Origin: a virus
Length of the DNA: 28,984 nucleotides
IMG/VR virus record: IMGVR_UViG_3300045051_001039
Span: 1 to 28,984 of that record
Strand: one strand, 5' to 3'
Below the pieces are notes generated by a model that saw nothing but the letters and a program-made list of their open reading frames with translations, did not search any database and had not been told where the DNA came from. Position 1 is the stretch's first letter; every line of letters begins with the position of its first letter. The translations under genes were made by a program, and so were the position numbers. Shown here in pieces: positions 1 to 7,227 of the stretch.

Positions 1-8
1 CAGAGGAA

Positions 9-326
9 ATGGAAGGCAAAACAATCGATGGCACTTGTGAAGTGGTCCACCCCCCCATCAATGTTGTGTCGGCCAATCTTATCGACCAGGAACAAGCCGA
101 ATTGTTGACGCAGAAAGCCAAAGAAGCCGGCACATCATTGAAAGAGATTTGCGAACCCCTCAAAATAAAGAAACTGAGTGAGTTAAATGAGTCTCAATGG
201 TCAGAGTTATGCCGGAAGCTGGATAAAGAGATTAAGCGAAAACAGAAAACCAAGGCATTGGAAATCAACCAGGTTTTTGATAACGCAGAATCCGCACAAT
301 CCGCAGAATTAGTGGAACCCGCATAA
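9..326 (+). CDS. Hypothetical protein, probable C-terminal part of a phage recombinase-type protein
   Basis: A 105-codon frame runs from an ATG eight bases from the window edge, so the true start may lie outside. The AGAGGA before this ATG is too close to be an ideal ribosome site. Residues about 27-78 form a helical module, starting near IDQEQAELL, with spaced Lys and Leu. It resembles the small C-terminal domain often found at the end of phage single-strand annealing proteins (Erf/RecT-like); that resemblance comes from memory, not a search. The last 25 residues are acidic and low in complexity. It heads a rightward series of small genes. A stand-alone small protein is equally possible. Confidence 0.5.
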   Translation: MEGKTIDGTCEVVHPPINVVSANLIDQEQAELLTQKAKEAGTSLKEICEPLKIKKLSELNESQWSELCRKLDKEIKRKQKTKALEINQVFDNAESAQSAELVEPA

Positions 327-346
327 ACCCAAGACAAGGATGTCAT

Positions 347-508
347 ATGACCCCGCCAAAAGATTACATTGAAATCGATTTCAACGAGGCCATCGGTGAT
401 ATTTATGACACGGTTCGGGACATCGACAAGAAATTGGATCAACTTACCTATTGGGCTGCCGGGGTCATCATTGCCTTGGCAGTCTGTATGCTTAAGTTAT
501 TTTTTTAA
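347..508 (+). CDS. Small membrane protein with C-terminal transmembrane segment
   Basis: This 53-residue frame has an AAGGA-type ribosome site at 336-340 and starts 20 bases after the previous stop. Residues 1-33 are acidic and amphipathic (repeated D and I/L, likely helical). Residues about 35-53 form one hydrophobic helix, from YWAAGV to the C-terminus, which would tail-anchor the protein in the inner membrane with the N-terminus in the cytoplasm. I do not recognise a family. Its place near two other short membrane proteins and the convergent lysin gene makes a lysis or holin-related role possible, but nothing in the sequence proves it. Confidence 0.6.
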   Translation: MTPPKDYIEIDFNEAIGDIYDTVRDIDKKLDQLTYWAAGVIIALAVCMLKLFF

Positions 509-523
509 TAAAAGGACATGGAA

Positions 524-874
524 ATGGATAACAAAGACGCAATGTTAACGGAGTTTTTCGCCGTACTTAAGAATCAATGCCTTTATACTCAATTCGCTGA
601 GCAAAATCACGAGTTATTCGTTCAAGTGATGGAGCATTTCAAAAAGTATGCCAAAGAGTATTTTGACAGTCGGGTTAATGACATGCAAAAGCTGTTCCAA
701 GGAGATCAGAATATTGTTGTGCCGGCACAGGATGTCATCAAATCCGAGCTAGATGCGTTGTTACCGGATATAATTAAGACACACGCGTGGTTTCTGGTGC
801 AAGAGATCAAAAACCATACCGACACAATGATTACGGCAACACAGGATGCCAGTAAGCAATTCATCAAACATTAG
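524..874 (+). CDS. Hypothetical soluble helical protein
   Basis: A 116-residue protein is read from the ATG at 524, which lies seven bases after AGGA (513-516). An in-frame ATG at 518 is too close to that site. The sequence is rich in charged and aromatic residues, is probably all-helical, and has no membrane segment or Cys motif. One full GTGCCGGCAC palindrome (719-728) lies inside it and is read as V-P-A-Q. I do not recognise the family. It follows the small membrane-protein gene by 15 bases and precedes another membrane-protein gene by 10, so all three are probably co-transcribed. Confidence 0.6.
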   Translation: MDNKDAMLTEFFAVLKNQCLYTQFAEQNHELFVQVMEHFKKYAKEYFDSRVNDMQKLFQGDQNIVVPAQDVIKSELDALLPDIIKTHAWFLVQEIKNHTDTMITATQDASKQFIKH

Positions 875-884
875 GGAGAGAGTC

Positions 885-1049
885 ATGGTAGCAGGGATAA
901 TTATTGCATTGTGCGCCATCATTGGCGTGGCATCGTATTTCTATACCGGAAAGGCCGACAATCCCGTGGAACAAATCGCAGAACGCGTGATTGAAGACGA
1001 ATTGGGGTTACCTAAAGATTCGGTCGATCTGACGCCCCAAAAAAAGTAA
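885..1049 (+). CDS. Short phage membrane protein with N-terminal anchor
   Basis: A 54-residue frame starts at an ATG with GGGAGAG four bases upstream; an in-frame ATG at 846 lacks such a site and would overlap the previous gene. Residues 2-20 are a hydrophobic helix (VAGIIIALCAIIGVASYFY). The rest is polar, with an acidic segment near VEQIAERVIEDE and a C-terminal LTPQKK. I recall short phage membrane proteins with this plan (anchor, then EQxAExVI, then DLTP) beside lysis or packaging genes, but their role is unknown to me. It could be a holin-like or accessory lysis protein. Confidence 0.6.
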   Translation: MVAGIIIALCAIIGVASYFYTGKADNPVEQIAERVIEDELGLPKDSVDLTPQKK

Positions 1050-1072
1050 GATTAAAAGAAAAATTGTCCAAA

Positions 1073-1180
1073 ATGCTACAATATCTGGCCATCTATGGCA
1101 GTTTATTGTGGCATTTCTTGGATTTCTTGAAAGAATCGTGGGAAATATTTCACGACTTTTTATTGATGTTATTTTCCTGA
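1073..1180 (+). CDS. Possible 35-residue hydrophobic peptide
   Basis: An ATG at 1073 opens 35 codons ending in TGA at 1178-1180. The product is very rich in Leu, Phe and Trp and contains several acidic residues, so it could be an amphipathic membrane-associated peptide. The only ribosome-site candidate is a purine run (AAAAGAAAAA) that lacks GG. It overlaps the end of the convergent lysin gene by 12 bases. It would be the last member of the left-hand rightward gene series. This is a weak call that depends on the frame and composition only. Confidence 0.25.
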   Translation: MLQYLAIYGSLLWHFLDFLKESWEIFHDFLLMLFS

Positions 1181-1660
1181 ACCGGATTTGATGCCTTCCA
1201 TCCGATAATACGCGCCCAAATACTGTTCTGCGGTCGCTTTGCCGTCAACATTCCAGTATTTTTTGGCGTAACGGGACAAATCCTCTATGTCTTTTGGGAT
1301 TGGTTCTCTATTGGGTAAGAAGAAAATACGTGCCATTTGGCTGGCAAATTTCATGTTCCAGATTAATTCGGTCGGATCGGGTTTCCCGGTGAAATGGCAA
1401 GAAAACAGTATCTTACTGGCCAGCACAACATATTTGTCTTCAACGCCGCGCAAGAATTTTGACCACAGATTATTATATGTGCCGGGTTCCATTTGATAGA
1501 TTCCCAATGCCGGGCCACCTTCCTGGGCAATGAAATCACCGCCATTGGATTCGTGGGCGCAGATCATAACCAACAAATCCTCTGCCTCTTGAGACCATAA
1601 ACCAATCGAGTGTAACGCGGGCTGTATTACCAGCTCTCGCAGTTGTTTTGAAAGTACCAT
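1169..1660 (-). CDS. Lysozyme-like endolysin / lytic transglycosylase
   Basis: This 163-residue protein probably cuts the glycan strands of peptidoglycan at the end of infection. Around residues 35-41 it has AHESNGG, with Glu37 in the position of the catalytic acid of SLT/GH23 lysozyme-like folds. GPALGIYQMEP follows at about 49-59, the usual G-x-x-Q substrate-cleft motif of that fold. There is no signal peptide or cell-wall-binding domain, so export would need a holin or similar. AAGGATAAGGA lies directly before the ATG. The gene is the last in the leftward late operon and overlaps the rusA-like gene by 34 bases. The exact bond specificity is inferred. Confidence 0.7.
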   Translation of the reverse strand: MVLSKQLRELVIQPALHSIGLWSQEAEDLLVMICAHESNGGDFIAQEGGPALGIYQMEPGTYNNLWSKFLRGVEDKYVVLASKILFSCHFTGKPDPTELIWNMKFASQMARIFFLPNREPIPKDIEDLSRYAKKYWNVDGKATAEQYLGAYYRMEGIKSGSGK

Positions 1661-2040
1661 TCCTTATCCTTGAGTTCCATGATTCTTACGATTGCGCAAC
1701 CGGGGTCACGAATCTCTTTCCTATCAAGGTGCATCGAATCAACCTGGGAATCATTTTGAAAGACCTGGGCCGATTCAAGGGCATCATTCAGAATTTTAAC
1801 ATAATTATCTAAATCACGGGCTTTATCGTCGGGCGCGTGAAACTGCACATGCTCGAACAATCTGCCTTCCCAGAACAATCGCCGAAACGGTATGGTCATT
1901 AGGCGCACGGTATTCATATATACCTTGGCTTCTTTTGACTTTACGATCTTCTTTTCCCAAACCCGCCAGTATCGATTTCCACTGGGCGGGAAAGGAACCA
2001 TTATTTCAGCAAATGCCCCTCGTGATGGGGTGTCGGACAA
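1627..2040 (-). CDS. rusA: RusA-family Holliday junction resolvase
   Basis: RusA enzymes are dimeric, metal-dependent endonucleases that resolve four-way DNA junctions, here probably to clear branched DNA before packaging. Family signatures are the N-terminal strand and loop VPFPPSGNRYWR (residues 15-26), the DLDN motif with Asp76 and Asp78, and acidic residues Asp97 and Asp101 in NDSQVD, matching the catalytic carboxylates of the family. The start is uncertain. The TTG at 2040 lies six bases after the stop of the upstream small gene and keeps the first strand, while the first ATG (2001) would remove part of it. Neither has a strong ribosome site, so coupling to the upstream gene is likely. 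Confidence 0.85.
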   Translation of the reverse strand: MSDTPSRGAFAEIMVPFPPSGNRYWRVWEKKIVKSKEAKVYMNTVRLMTIPFRRLFWEGRLFEHVQFHAPDDKARDLDNYVKILNDALESAQVFQNDSQVDSMHLDRKEIRDPGCAIVRIMELKDKEWYFQNNCESW

Positions 2041-2046
2041 CTTACT

Positions 2047-2208
2047 TTAGCACATTTTGCCGGACATGTGACCACTTGGGCCGCCCTTTTCGTTGGCGAA
2101 CTTCATCTTGGGCATCGCTGGGCCTTTCGATCTGTCGGACATCTTCATCTTTGGGCCGGCACTTCCTTTCGGTTTTGCTGGCATTGGCTTTCCTTTGCTC
2201 ATTGACAT
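2047..2208 (-). CDS. Small Lys/Met/Gly-rich basic protein
   Basis: This 53-codon frame has a strong GGGAG ribosome site upstream of its ATG at 2208 and ends six bases before the rusA-like start. The product is low in complexity and strongly basic, with Lys, Met, Pro and Gly in near-repeats such as SKGKPMPAKPKGS and GPKMKMSD, and ends in Met-Cys. No folded domain is evident. It sits among two other tiny basic proteins between the structural genes and rusA. Function is unknown; DNA or RNA binding is only suggested by charge. Confidence 0.6.
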   Translation of the reverse strand: MSMSKGKPMPAKPKGSAGPKMKMSDRSKGPAMPKMKFANEKGGPSGHMSGKMC

Positions 2209-2218
2209 GACTGTCTCC

Positions 2219-2371
2219 CTACTTTGACTTCTTCCCTTTGCCTTTTTTCTTTGACTTCCCAGCCTCTTTCATTGCGATCGCCACACTTTGATCTTGTGGA
2301 CGACCGCTATGACGAAGTTCTGAAATGTTTTCGCTAATAACTTTGCGACTTTTTCCAGATTTAAGGGGCAT
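2219..2371 (-). CDS. Small phage protein of the MPLKxGKSxKxISENI family
   Basis: This 50-residue protein is read from the ATG at 2371, with AGGAAGGA about seven bases upstream. The same frame is open further upstream, but those codons overlap the neighbouring gene. The N-terminus [16 protein letters not shown] and the middle [16 protein letters not shown] match a widespread small phage protein family; I believe it is DUF6496, from memory. The tail is a Lys-Gly run. Its role is not known to me. It overlaps the end of the upstream gene by 11 bases, typical of coupled translation. Confidence 0.7.
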   Translation of the reverse strand: MPLKSGKSRKVISENISELRHSGRPQDQSVAIAMKEAGKSKKKGKGKKSK

Positions 2372-2570
2372 GTTCCATTCCTTCCTTGTCCTTTTTTTCG
2401 ACTTCGGCCTCTGCATCGGCTTTTGCTTTGGCTTCTTCGGCCTCAAGAACACCCAAATGGAATTGTGCTTCGGCTAAATGTCCCAAATGGGCATTTTGCT
2501 GGGCAACATTTTGCTCCATTGCTTTCTTGATTTCGTCGATTCTTTTCTCAAAATGGTCTTTGTTTAACAT
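2361..2570 (-). CDS. Small coiled-coil protein
   Basis: This 69-residue protein consists almost entirely of predicted helix. It has heptad-like hydrophobic spacing in residues 5-45, followed by an Ala/Glu/Lys-rich segment and the end EGMEHAP. Two GGA-containing ribosome-site candidates precede the ATG. I recognise no family. Its position after the large structural genes and before tiny basic proteins suggests a minor accessory or structural role, which is inference only. Confidence 0.6.
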   Translation of the reverse strand: MLNKDHFEKRIDEIKKAMEQNVAQQNAHLGHLAEAQFHLGVLEAEEAKAKADAEAEVEKKDKEGMEHAP

Positions 2571-2609
2571 TTCCTTTGTCCTTTTTTTCTTCCATGAATA
2601 TACACTTTA

Positions 2610-3764
2610 CTATTGTGCGGCGATGTAAACAATATAATTGATAATCGCTGACGCACCTGGGTCACCAGAGAATGTGACGGAAATTTTCGCAGACCCCGGC
2701 ACAACCTTTAATATGGAGACGGCATTGCTTGAAGACAAGACCGTTGCCACCGCGACACTGGCCGCTGTTGCACCCGTGACCGCAATATCAATTGGGCCGG
2801 CACCTGCCCCACCAATGTCGGCGCTTTGTTGCGCAACTACCTGTGACTTGAGCTGTACGTCGGACGACGCGATACCCGAATCAATGGTAAGACCGGCGGT
2901 TCCTGATGCTTGGATCAAATTACCACTCACAAATGCGGCTGTTTTGACCACAAATTGACCGGTTGCGGCAGCAACATCGGGAATACTCATCACGGTTGCT
3001 TGGCCCTGGGTCGAAACGTTACTGATGCTGACGGCAAAGTTACCCGCATTACCAACAGGGGTTAGGCGCAAGGAACCGTTTGCTGAAGTGGCAGGATATG
3101 CGATAAATCCACCTGCTGTACCACCTGTGGCCAGACCGGATGAAATAACACCGGCATCCACTTGTAATGCACCGACGGTGATGTGCTGGGTTCCGCTCAA
3201 TGCAGAGATGATGAAGTTGGCAGTCGCAGCCCCAGAATCAGGGATGGAGTAAACGGATGCCTGACCATGCAGGGCATTGGAGATAGTGACCAATGTATTG
3301 TTTGTGTTGGCTACCGCAACAATGCGCAATGAACCCTTCAACGACGAACTTGGGAAGGATGCCAGGTAACCCGCCGTGCCGCTCAAACCGGCTTGGATAT
3401 TACCGCCGTTGATTGCGGTGGCAGCATCTTCACCCAAAGCACCTGCCGTGTTGGTATAAATGGCGATATGGTTGGCAATCGTTGGCAATGCAACCGATCC
3501 GGGGCCACTTGGGGACACCAAGGAGACGTTGGAACCAGAAATATCGATCTGAAACCACGCCAATTGAACCGCCGAGGCGCTGGGGGTTAACTTTGTGGAG
3601 ACCAAGGCCATTTCATATTCGGAAAATTGATACCCCTGTTTTGCGGCTTGGTTCAAGAATCCGGTGGCGATTACCTCAGCAATCGTGTTGTTCGTTTCGA
3701 TGTAAATAACTTTTGGCAGTACTCCGACAAGCCCCGCCACTTCCGTTACAATATTCTCAATCAT
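2610..3764 (-). CDS. Repeat-containing virion-associated protein
   Basis: This 384-residue protein has a mixed N-terminal region (1-120). Two related beta-rich units follow at about 123-190 and 206-274. Both carry GTAG, then GSLR, then ISN, then GQA, and end in SIPD plus AATxxF. The last ~100 residues are Ala/Ser/Val-rich and look like stacked beta strands. Composition and place beside the tail-fibre genes fit a virion or host-contact protein, and I recall similar SIPD-repeat proteins in other phages. No catalytic motif is visible. A minus-strand GCCGGC copy of the dispersed 8-mer lies in it (2796). Confidence 0.6.
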   Translation of the reverse strand: MIENIVTEVAGLVGVLPKVIYIETNNTIAEVIATGFLNQAAKQGYQFSEYEMALVSTKLTPSASAVQLAWFQIDISGSNVSLVSPSGPGSVALPTIANHIAIYTNTAGALGEDAATAINGGNIQAGLSGTAGYLASFPSSSLKGSLRIVAVANTNNTLVTISNALHGQASVYSIPDSGAATANFIISALSGTQHITVGALQVDAGVISSGLATGGTAGGFIAYPATSANGSLRLTPVGNAGNFAVSISNVSTQGQATVMSIPDVAAATGQFVVKTAAFVSGNLIQASGTAGLTIDSGIASSDVQLKSQVVAQQSADIGGAGAGPIDIAVTGATAASVAVATVLSSSNAVSILKVVPGSAKISVTFSGDPGASAIINYIVYIAAQ

Positions 3765-3779
3765 TTGCTTCCTTCCTTG

Positions 3780-4049
3780 TTAAACTACTGGTTTAGGGTA
3801 TTTGTCGTTTATCGCCTTAATTGCGTTGTAAAATGCTTTGGATTGGGGGATTTCCCCGCTGTCCATGCTGTCCCACAACATCAATAACTGATCTTGAATC
3901 AGAGGATATTCGGCCTTCCTCAAATCAAGATATTCCACTTTTGAATAATTTGCCTTTTCAACCTGATATTTGGCTTCACGTGCCGCAATTTCTGCCAAAT
4001 CCGCAGCACTTAACGGGACTTCGACGCCATTAACAATTTTGTTTGCCAT
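3780..4049 (-). CDS. Small tail-associated hypothetical protein
   Basis: This 89-residue protein begins MANKIVNGVEVPLSAADLAE and later has AEYPLIQDQLLMLW and a DKYPKP end. I recall proteins of this plan immediately downstream of phage tail-fibre genes (XkdW-like or fibre-assembly-chaperone-like small proteins), and the position here agrees: it follows the 911-residue fibre gene by nine bases. A chaperone or tail-assembly role is plausible but unproven. It is mostly helical, with no membrane segment. Confidence 0.6.
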   Translation of the reverse strand: MANKIVNGVEVPLSAADLAEIAAREAKYQVEKANYSKVEYLDLRKAEYPLIQDQLLMLWDSMDSGEIPQSKAFYNAIKAINDKYPKPVV

Positions 4050-4058
4050 ATATAACCC

Positions 4059-6794
4059 TTATGCCGCCAATCCATACAATGTAAATGTGCCGGTACTGAT
4101 GTTTCCGGTTGAGAATAAAAACCGAATGGCATCAATGTCGGCGGCCACGGCAACCATTCCGGCATGGGTGGAATGACGCAACGCCCCGCCGGGTTCGGTA
4201 TAAGAGAATACGCCGGTGGAACGTCCGTAACTGGTGGCTGAGGGATTGTTTATGAAGAATTGCCCCGTAATACCCTCGTTGGCTGCGTTACCGACGTAAT
4301 AAGAAGAATCGCCACCCGTCAGTAAGCAAGCTGCCGTTCCCGTACCGCCTCGACAGTTATATGATCCATCGGTCGACCATGGAATCATGTTTGCGTATGA
4401 ATATTCGTTGGTCGTGTAATACGTGGAACCATTGTCGGTACTGGCCTGCCACTGGAAGGCCACACCGTCACTGACCGGTAAAGCTCTGTCGATCACCACC
4501 ATGTACATCATGTATGTCGCGGTAAGCCCCGTAAACGCAATGGTGGCCGAGTTGGATGCCACGGCAGCGGAACCGATTTTCGTCCATGCCCCGGAACTGC
4601 CTGACGCGGTAATGGTGATGGAACCCGCGCCTGGGGTGATTGTGATACCCGAACCGGCTATCAGGGATGCGGCAACCGGCGTAGCACCCGTGGAACCGAT
4701 GATGAGCTGGCCGTTGGTCATGGTTCCAGAAAATGCCGGTACACCTGTTGAGTTGGTAACCAATACCGCAGAGTTGGCGGACGTAATCTCACCAATGACG
4801 CTGGTGGCCGAGCTATAGAGGATTCGGTTAGCCGTCGTTGTAGCAGGCCATGTCGTTGTTGACCAAGCGGGGGTAGTACTTGCACCGGACTGCAACATTT
4901 GACGGGCCGTCGCGGTTGAGGCAAGAATCGCCAACGCCGATGCAGTGCTGTATACGATACCGCCGTTGTCTGCGGTCAATGACGCAGCCGTTCCACCGCG
5001 CGTTAAGGCCAATTGACCCGTCCATCCTGCGGTAATGCTGGCTGCACGCAATAGGGCCGTTGTTGGTGTTCCGCCCAAGGTTAACGTGACATTTGTGTCA
5101 TCCGTTTTTGTCAGAGCGGCACCCGTAATGTCGCCACCGGCAATCGTGGCCCAGACAGGGGCGGCAGAGTTAACGCCATCACCCGTTTGAGATAGGTATT
5201 GTTTTACAACCGTCGTGTTGCCCGATAATTTAGACAGGGTGTTTGCGGCGCTGGAATAAAGGGTATCGCCCGTCACATAAGTACTTTGTCCCGTACCGCC
5301 ATTGGTGGCAGGAAGGGTGCCCGTAACACCGTTGGCCAGATTGATTTGCGCCCAGGCGGGGTTGTTGCTTGCCCCAGTGTTGGAAAGGTATCGGGTCGCG
5401 TTTGCGTCTTTGGCTAGGGTTGAAAGAACATTGGAAGCCGATCCATACAATAAATCGCCCTGCACAACAGAGGGAATGGACGCCCCACCCGTTGTGGCCA
5501 GTGTCCCGGAAGTAGGGAAGGTGACCGAGGTGTTCCCGGTTATTGTGCCGGTAAAGGTGAAGCCACCAGAAAATGTGACGTTTCCGCCAATCGTAATTAA
5601 CGACGCGCCATTATTAACACCTGTTCCACCATTTGCGCCGGGTAAAATTCCAGTAACCCCGGTCGTTAAACTTACCTGCGCCCATGCTGGGTCATTTGAC
5701 GCACCTGTGTTTGATAAGTAACGGGTGGCGTTCGTATCTTTCGTTAAGGTGGATAAAACGTTCGCAGCAGAGCCGTATAATAAATCACCCTGGGCGATGG
5801 TTGGAATGGATGCCCCGCCTGTCGTGGCCAAGGTTCCCGATGTTGGAAAGGTAACCGTGGTCGCCCCAGTCAAGGTTCCCACAAAGGTAAATGCACCAGA
5901 CATCGTAAAGTTTGCGCCAACCGTGATAAGGGATGCGCCATTGTTAACTCCAGTACCCCCGTTTGTCCCCGGCAGTATTCCCGTGACGCCGGTCGTCAAG
6001 CTGACTTGCGCCCAGGCCGGATTATTGGATGTGCCGGTATTTGAGAGGTAACGCGTGGAACCGGTGTCTTTTGCCAATGCTGACAACACGTTGGCTGCCG
6101 AGGCGTACAACATATCCCCTTGAACCAATGCCGGAATACTTGCCCCTGCGGTCGTGGCCAAAGTACCGGATGTCGGGAATGTAACTGCCGTATTGCCGGT
6201 CAGTGTCCCAGCAAAAGTAAACCCCCCAACCATGGAGAAATTGCCGCCAATTGTGATGGTTTTGCCGGTATTTGCAACGCCAGTTCCACCATATTGGCCG
6301 GCCACAACTCCTGCATTCCATGTCCCCGTGGTCACAATTCCGAGGGTCGTCAGCGATGTTTGCCCAACATACGTGGCCGCAATATCGATAACCGGATTCA
6401 CCCCACCCGTCGAGGTGATGCGATTTGCAGTACCCGACACACTTAATACGGTACCGCCAGTGGTTGCCAAGGTAACCCAGGTCGCCCCATCCAAAGTGGC
6501 TTCCAATTCGGTGGTCTGGGAGTTGAAACGAATCGTTCCTGCGCCACCGGCACGTGCTGCGGTATTACCGCCCGGTAAGGTAACGCCGGCACTTCCTGGA
6601 AAGATGGCATTCGAGGCCAGTCCGATAATGGCTGCTGTTGTACCCGATACGGTGATTTGATTGGCCGTTCCGGTAATCGACAGTACCGCCGAGAACGTGA
6701 ATTTGGTATTTACGCCGCCACGCAAACCAACAACGGTGTCTCCGATTTGGAGAGCGCTGCCATTGGTAAACTGACTAAATTCAATTAAAGCCAT
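4059..6794 (-). CDS. Long tail fibre with three 110-residue repeats
   Basis: This 911-residue fibre is probably a receptor-binding component. Residues 1-110 are a conserved-looking N-terminal section (MALIEFSQFTNGSALQIGDT) that could attach to the tail. Residues about 171-500 are three tandem 110-residue units with no length change, each containing GGTGVNNGASLIT, a GxFTFxGTxTG strand, TFPTSGTLATT and TRYLSNTG. More degenerate repeats run to about 720. The C-terminal ~170 residues, from about WTKIGSAAV to FTLYGLAA, resemble a beta-sandwich tip domain that I know from many phage tail proteins. Its gene lies among other tail genes, 12 bases after a small structural gene. Confidence 0.8.
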   Translation of the reverse strand: MALIEFSQFTNGSALQIGDTVVGLRGGVNTKFTFSAVLSITGTANQITVSGTTAAIIGLASNAIFPGSAGVTLPGGNTAARAGGAGTIRFNSQTTELEATLDGATWVTLATTGGTVLSVSGTANRITSTGGVNPVIDIAATYVGQTSLTTLGIVTTGTWNAGVVAGQYGGTGVANTGKTITIGGNFSMVGGFTFAGTLTGNTAVTFPTSGTLATTAGASIPALVQGDMLYASAANVLSALAKDTGSTRYLSNTGTSNNPAWAQVSLTTGVTGILPGTNGGTGVNNGASLITVGANFTMSGAFTFVGTLTGATTVTFPTSGTLATTGGASIPTIAQGDLLYGSAANVLSTLTKDTNATRYLSNTGASNDPAWAQVSLTTGVTGILPGANGGTGVNNGASLITIGGNVTFSGGFTFTGTITGNTSVTFPTSGTLATTGGASIPSVVQGDLLYGSASNVLSTLAKDANATRYLSNTGASNNPAWAQINLANGVTGTLPATNGGTGQSTYVTGDTLYSSAANTLSKLSGNTTVVKQYLSQTGDGVNSAAPVWATIAGGDITGAALTKTDDTNVTLTLGGTPTTALLRAASITAGWTGQLALTRGGTAASLTADNGGIVYSTASALAILASTATARQMLQSGASTTPAWSTTTWPATTTANRILYSSATSVIGEITSANSAVLVTNSTGVPAFSGTMTNGQLIIGSTGATPVAASLIAGSGITITPGAGSITITASGSSGAWTKIGSAAVASNSATIAFTGLTATYMMYMVVIDRALPVSDGVAFQWQASTDNGSTYYTTNEYSYANMIPWSTDGSYNCRGGTGTAACLLTGGDSSYYVGNAANEGITGQFFINNPSATSYGRSTGVFSYTEPGGALRHSTHAGMVAVAADIDAIRFLFSTGNISTGTFTLYGLAA
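5295..6284 (-). repeat. Three tandem 330-bp repeat units inside the tail-fibre gene
   Basis: Units are about 6284-5955, 5954-5625 and 5624-5295, coding residues 171-280, 281-390 and 391-500. The register is exact at 110 residues and the shared words recur at the same offsets. The DNA differs at many third codon positions while the protein words stay constant, so this is an old duplication held by selection on the protein, not a recent DNA expansion. Confidence 0.75.
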
Positions 6795-6806
6795 TTTTGG
6801 ACATCC

Positions 6807-7190
6807 TTATCCGTTTTGTATGGCGTAAAACTCCACTGATACGTCGGCTGTGGCTGCACTGATGAAGTGCATCGTGTCCCCGGCTTTCACAAATCGACAG
6901 GACTGAACCGGTAATAATGCGGATGTGCTGGCTGCAAATGTGCCGCCCGCTGGAACCGCAGCGGTTGCATTTAAAGCCGCATATACCTTTTTGCCTTGTT
7001 CGACCGTGATAACAGCCAAGAATTTATTGTGTGATATGGCTGGCGCTGTTCCCATAGAAATATTTAAAGGAACAGCAAGGGATTGTTCCGAGGCAGCACC
7101 CAGCGTTACCGTGTATGAGGAATCACAGAAACGAAGACCCCAACCGTTAACCCCATGTGACTGGTCATCGATGTTGTATTGTGTAGCCAT
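6807..7190 (-). CDS. Small beta-rich structural protein
   Basis: This 127-residue protein has alternating beta-strand character, no signal peptide and a short polar N-terminus (MATQYNIDDQSHGVNGWGLR). AAGGATG lies about eight bases before the ATG. Between two tail-fibre genes it is likely a virion component such as a head or tail decoration or fibre accessory protein. I do not recognise a named family. Small jelly-roll head-fibre proteins are an alternative. Confidence 0.5.
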   Translation of the reverse strand: MATQYNIDDQSHGVNGWGLRFCDSSYTVTLGAASEQSLAVPLNISMGTAPAISHNKFLAVITVEQGKKVYAALNATAAVPAGGTFAASTSALLPVQSCRFVKAGDTMHFISAATADVSVEFYAIQNG

Positions 7191-7227
7191 TTAAATCATC
7201 CTTGATTTTGTTAACAGTATAAACCAT

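Noticed and set aside
4423-6660. Several rightward open frames of 100-170 codons opposite the tail-fibre gene
   Set aside because: They mirror the repetitive, codon-biased fibre gene, are rich in Val/Pro/Ala as expected for an antisense shadow, and lack ribosome sites.
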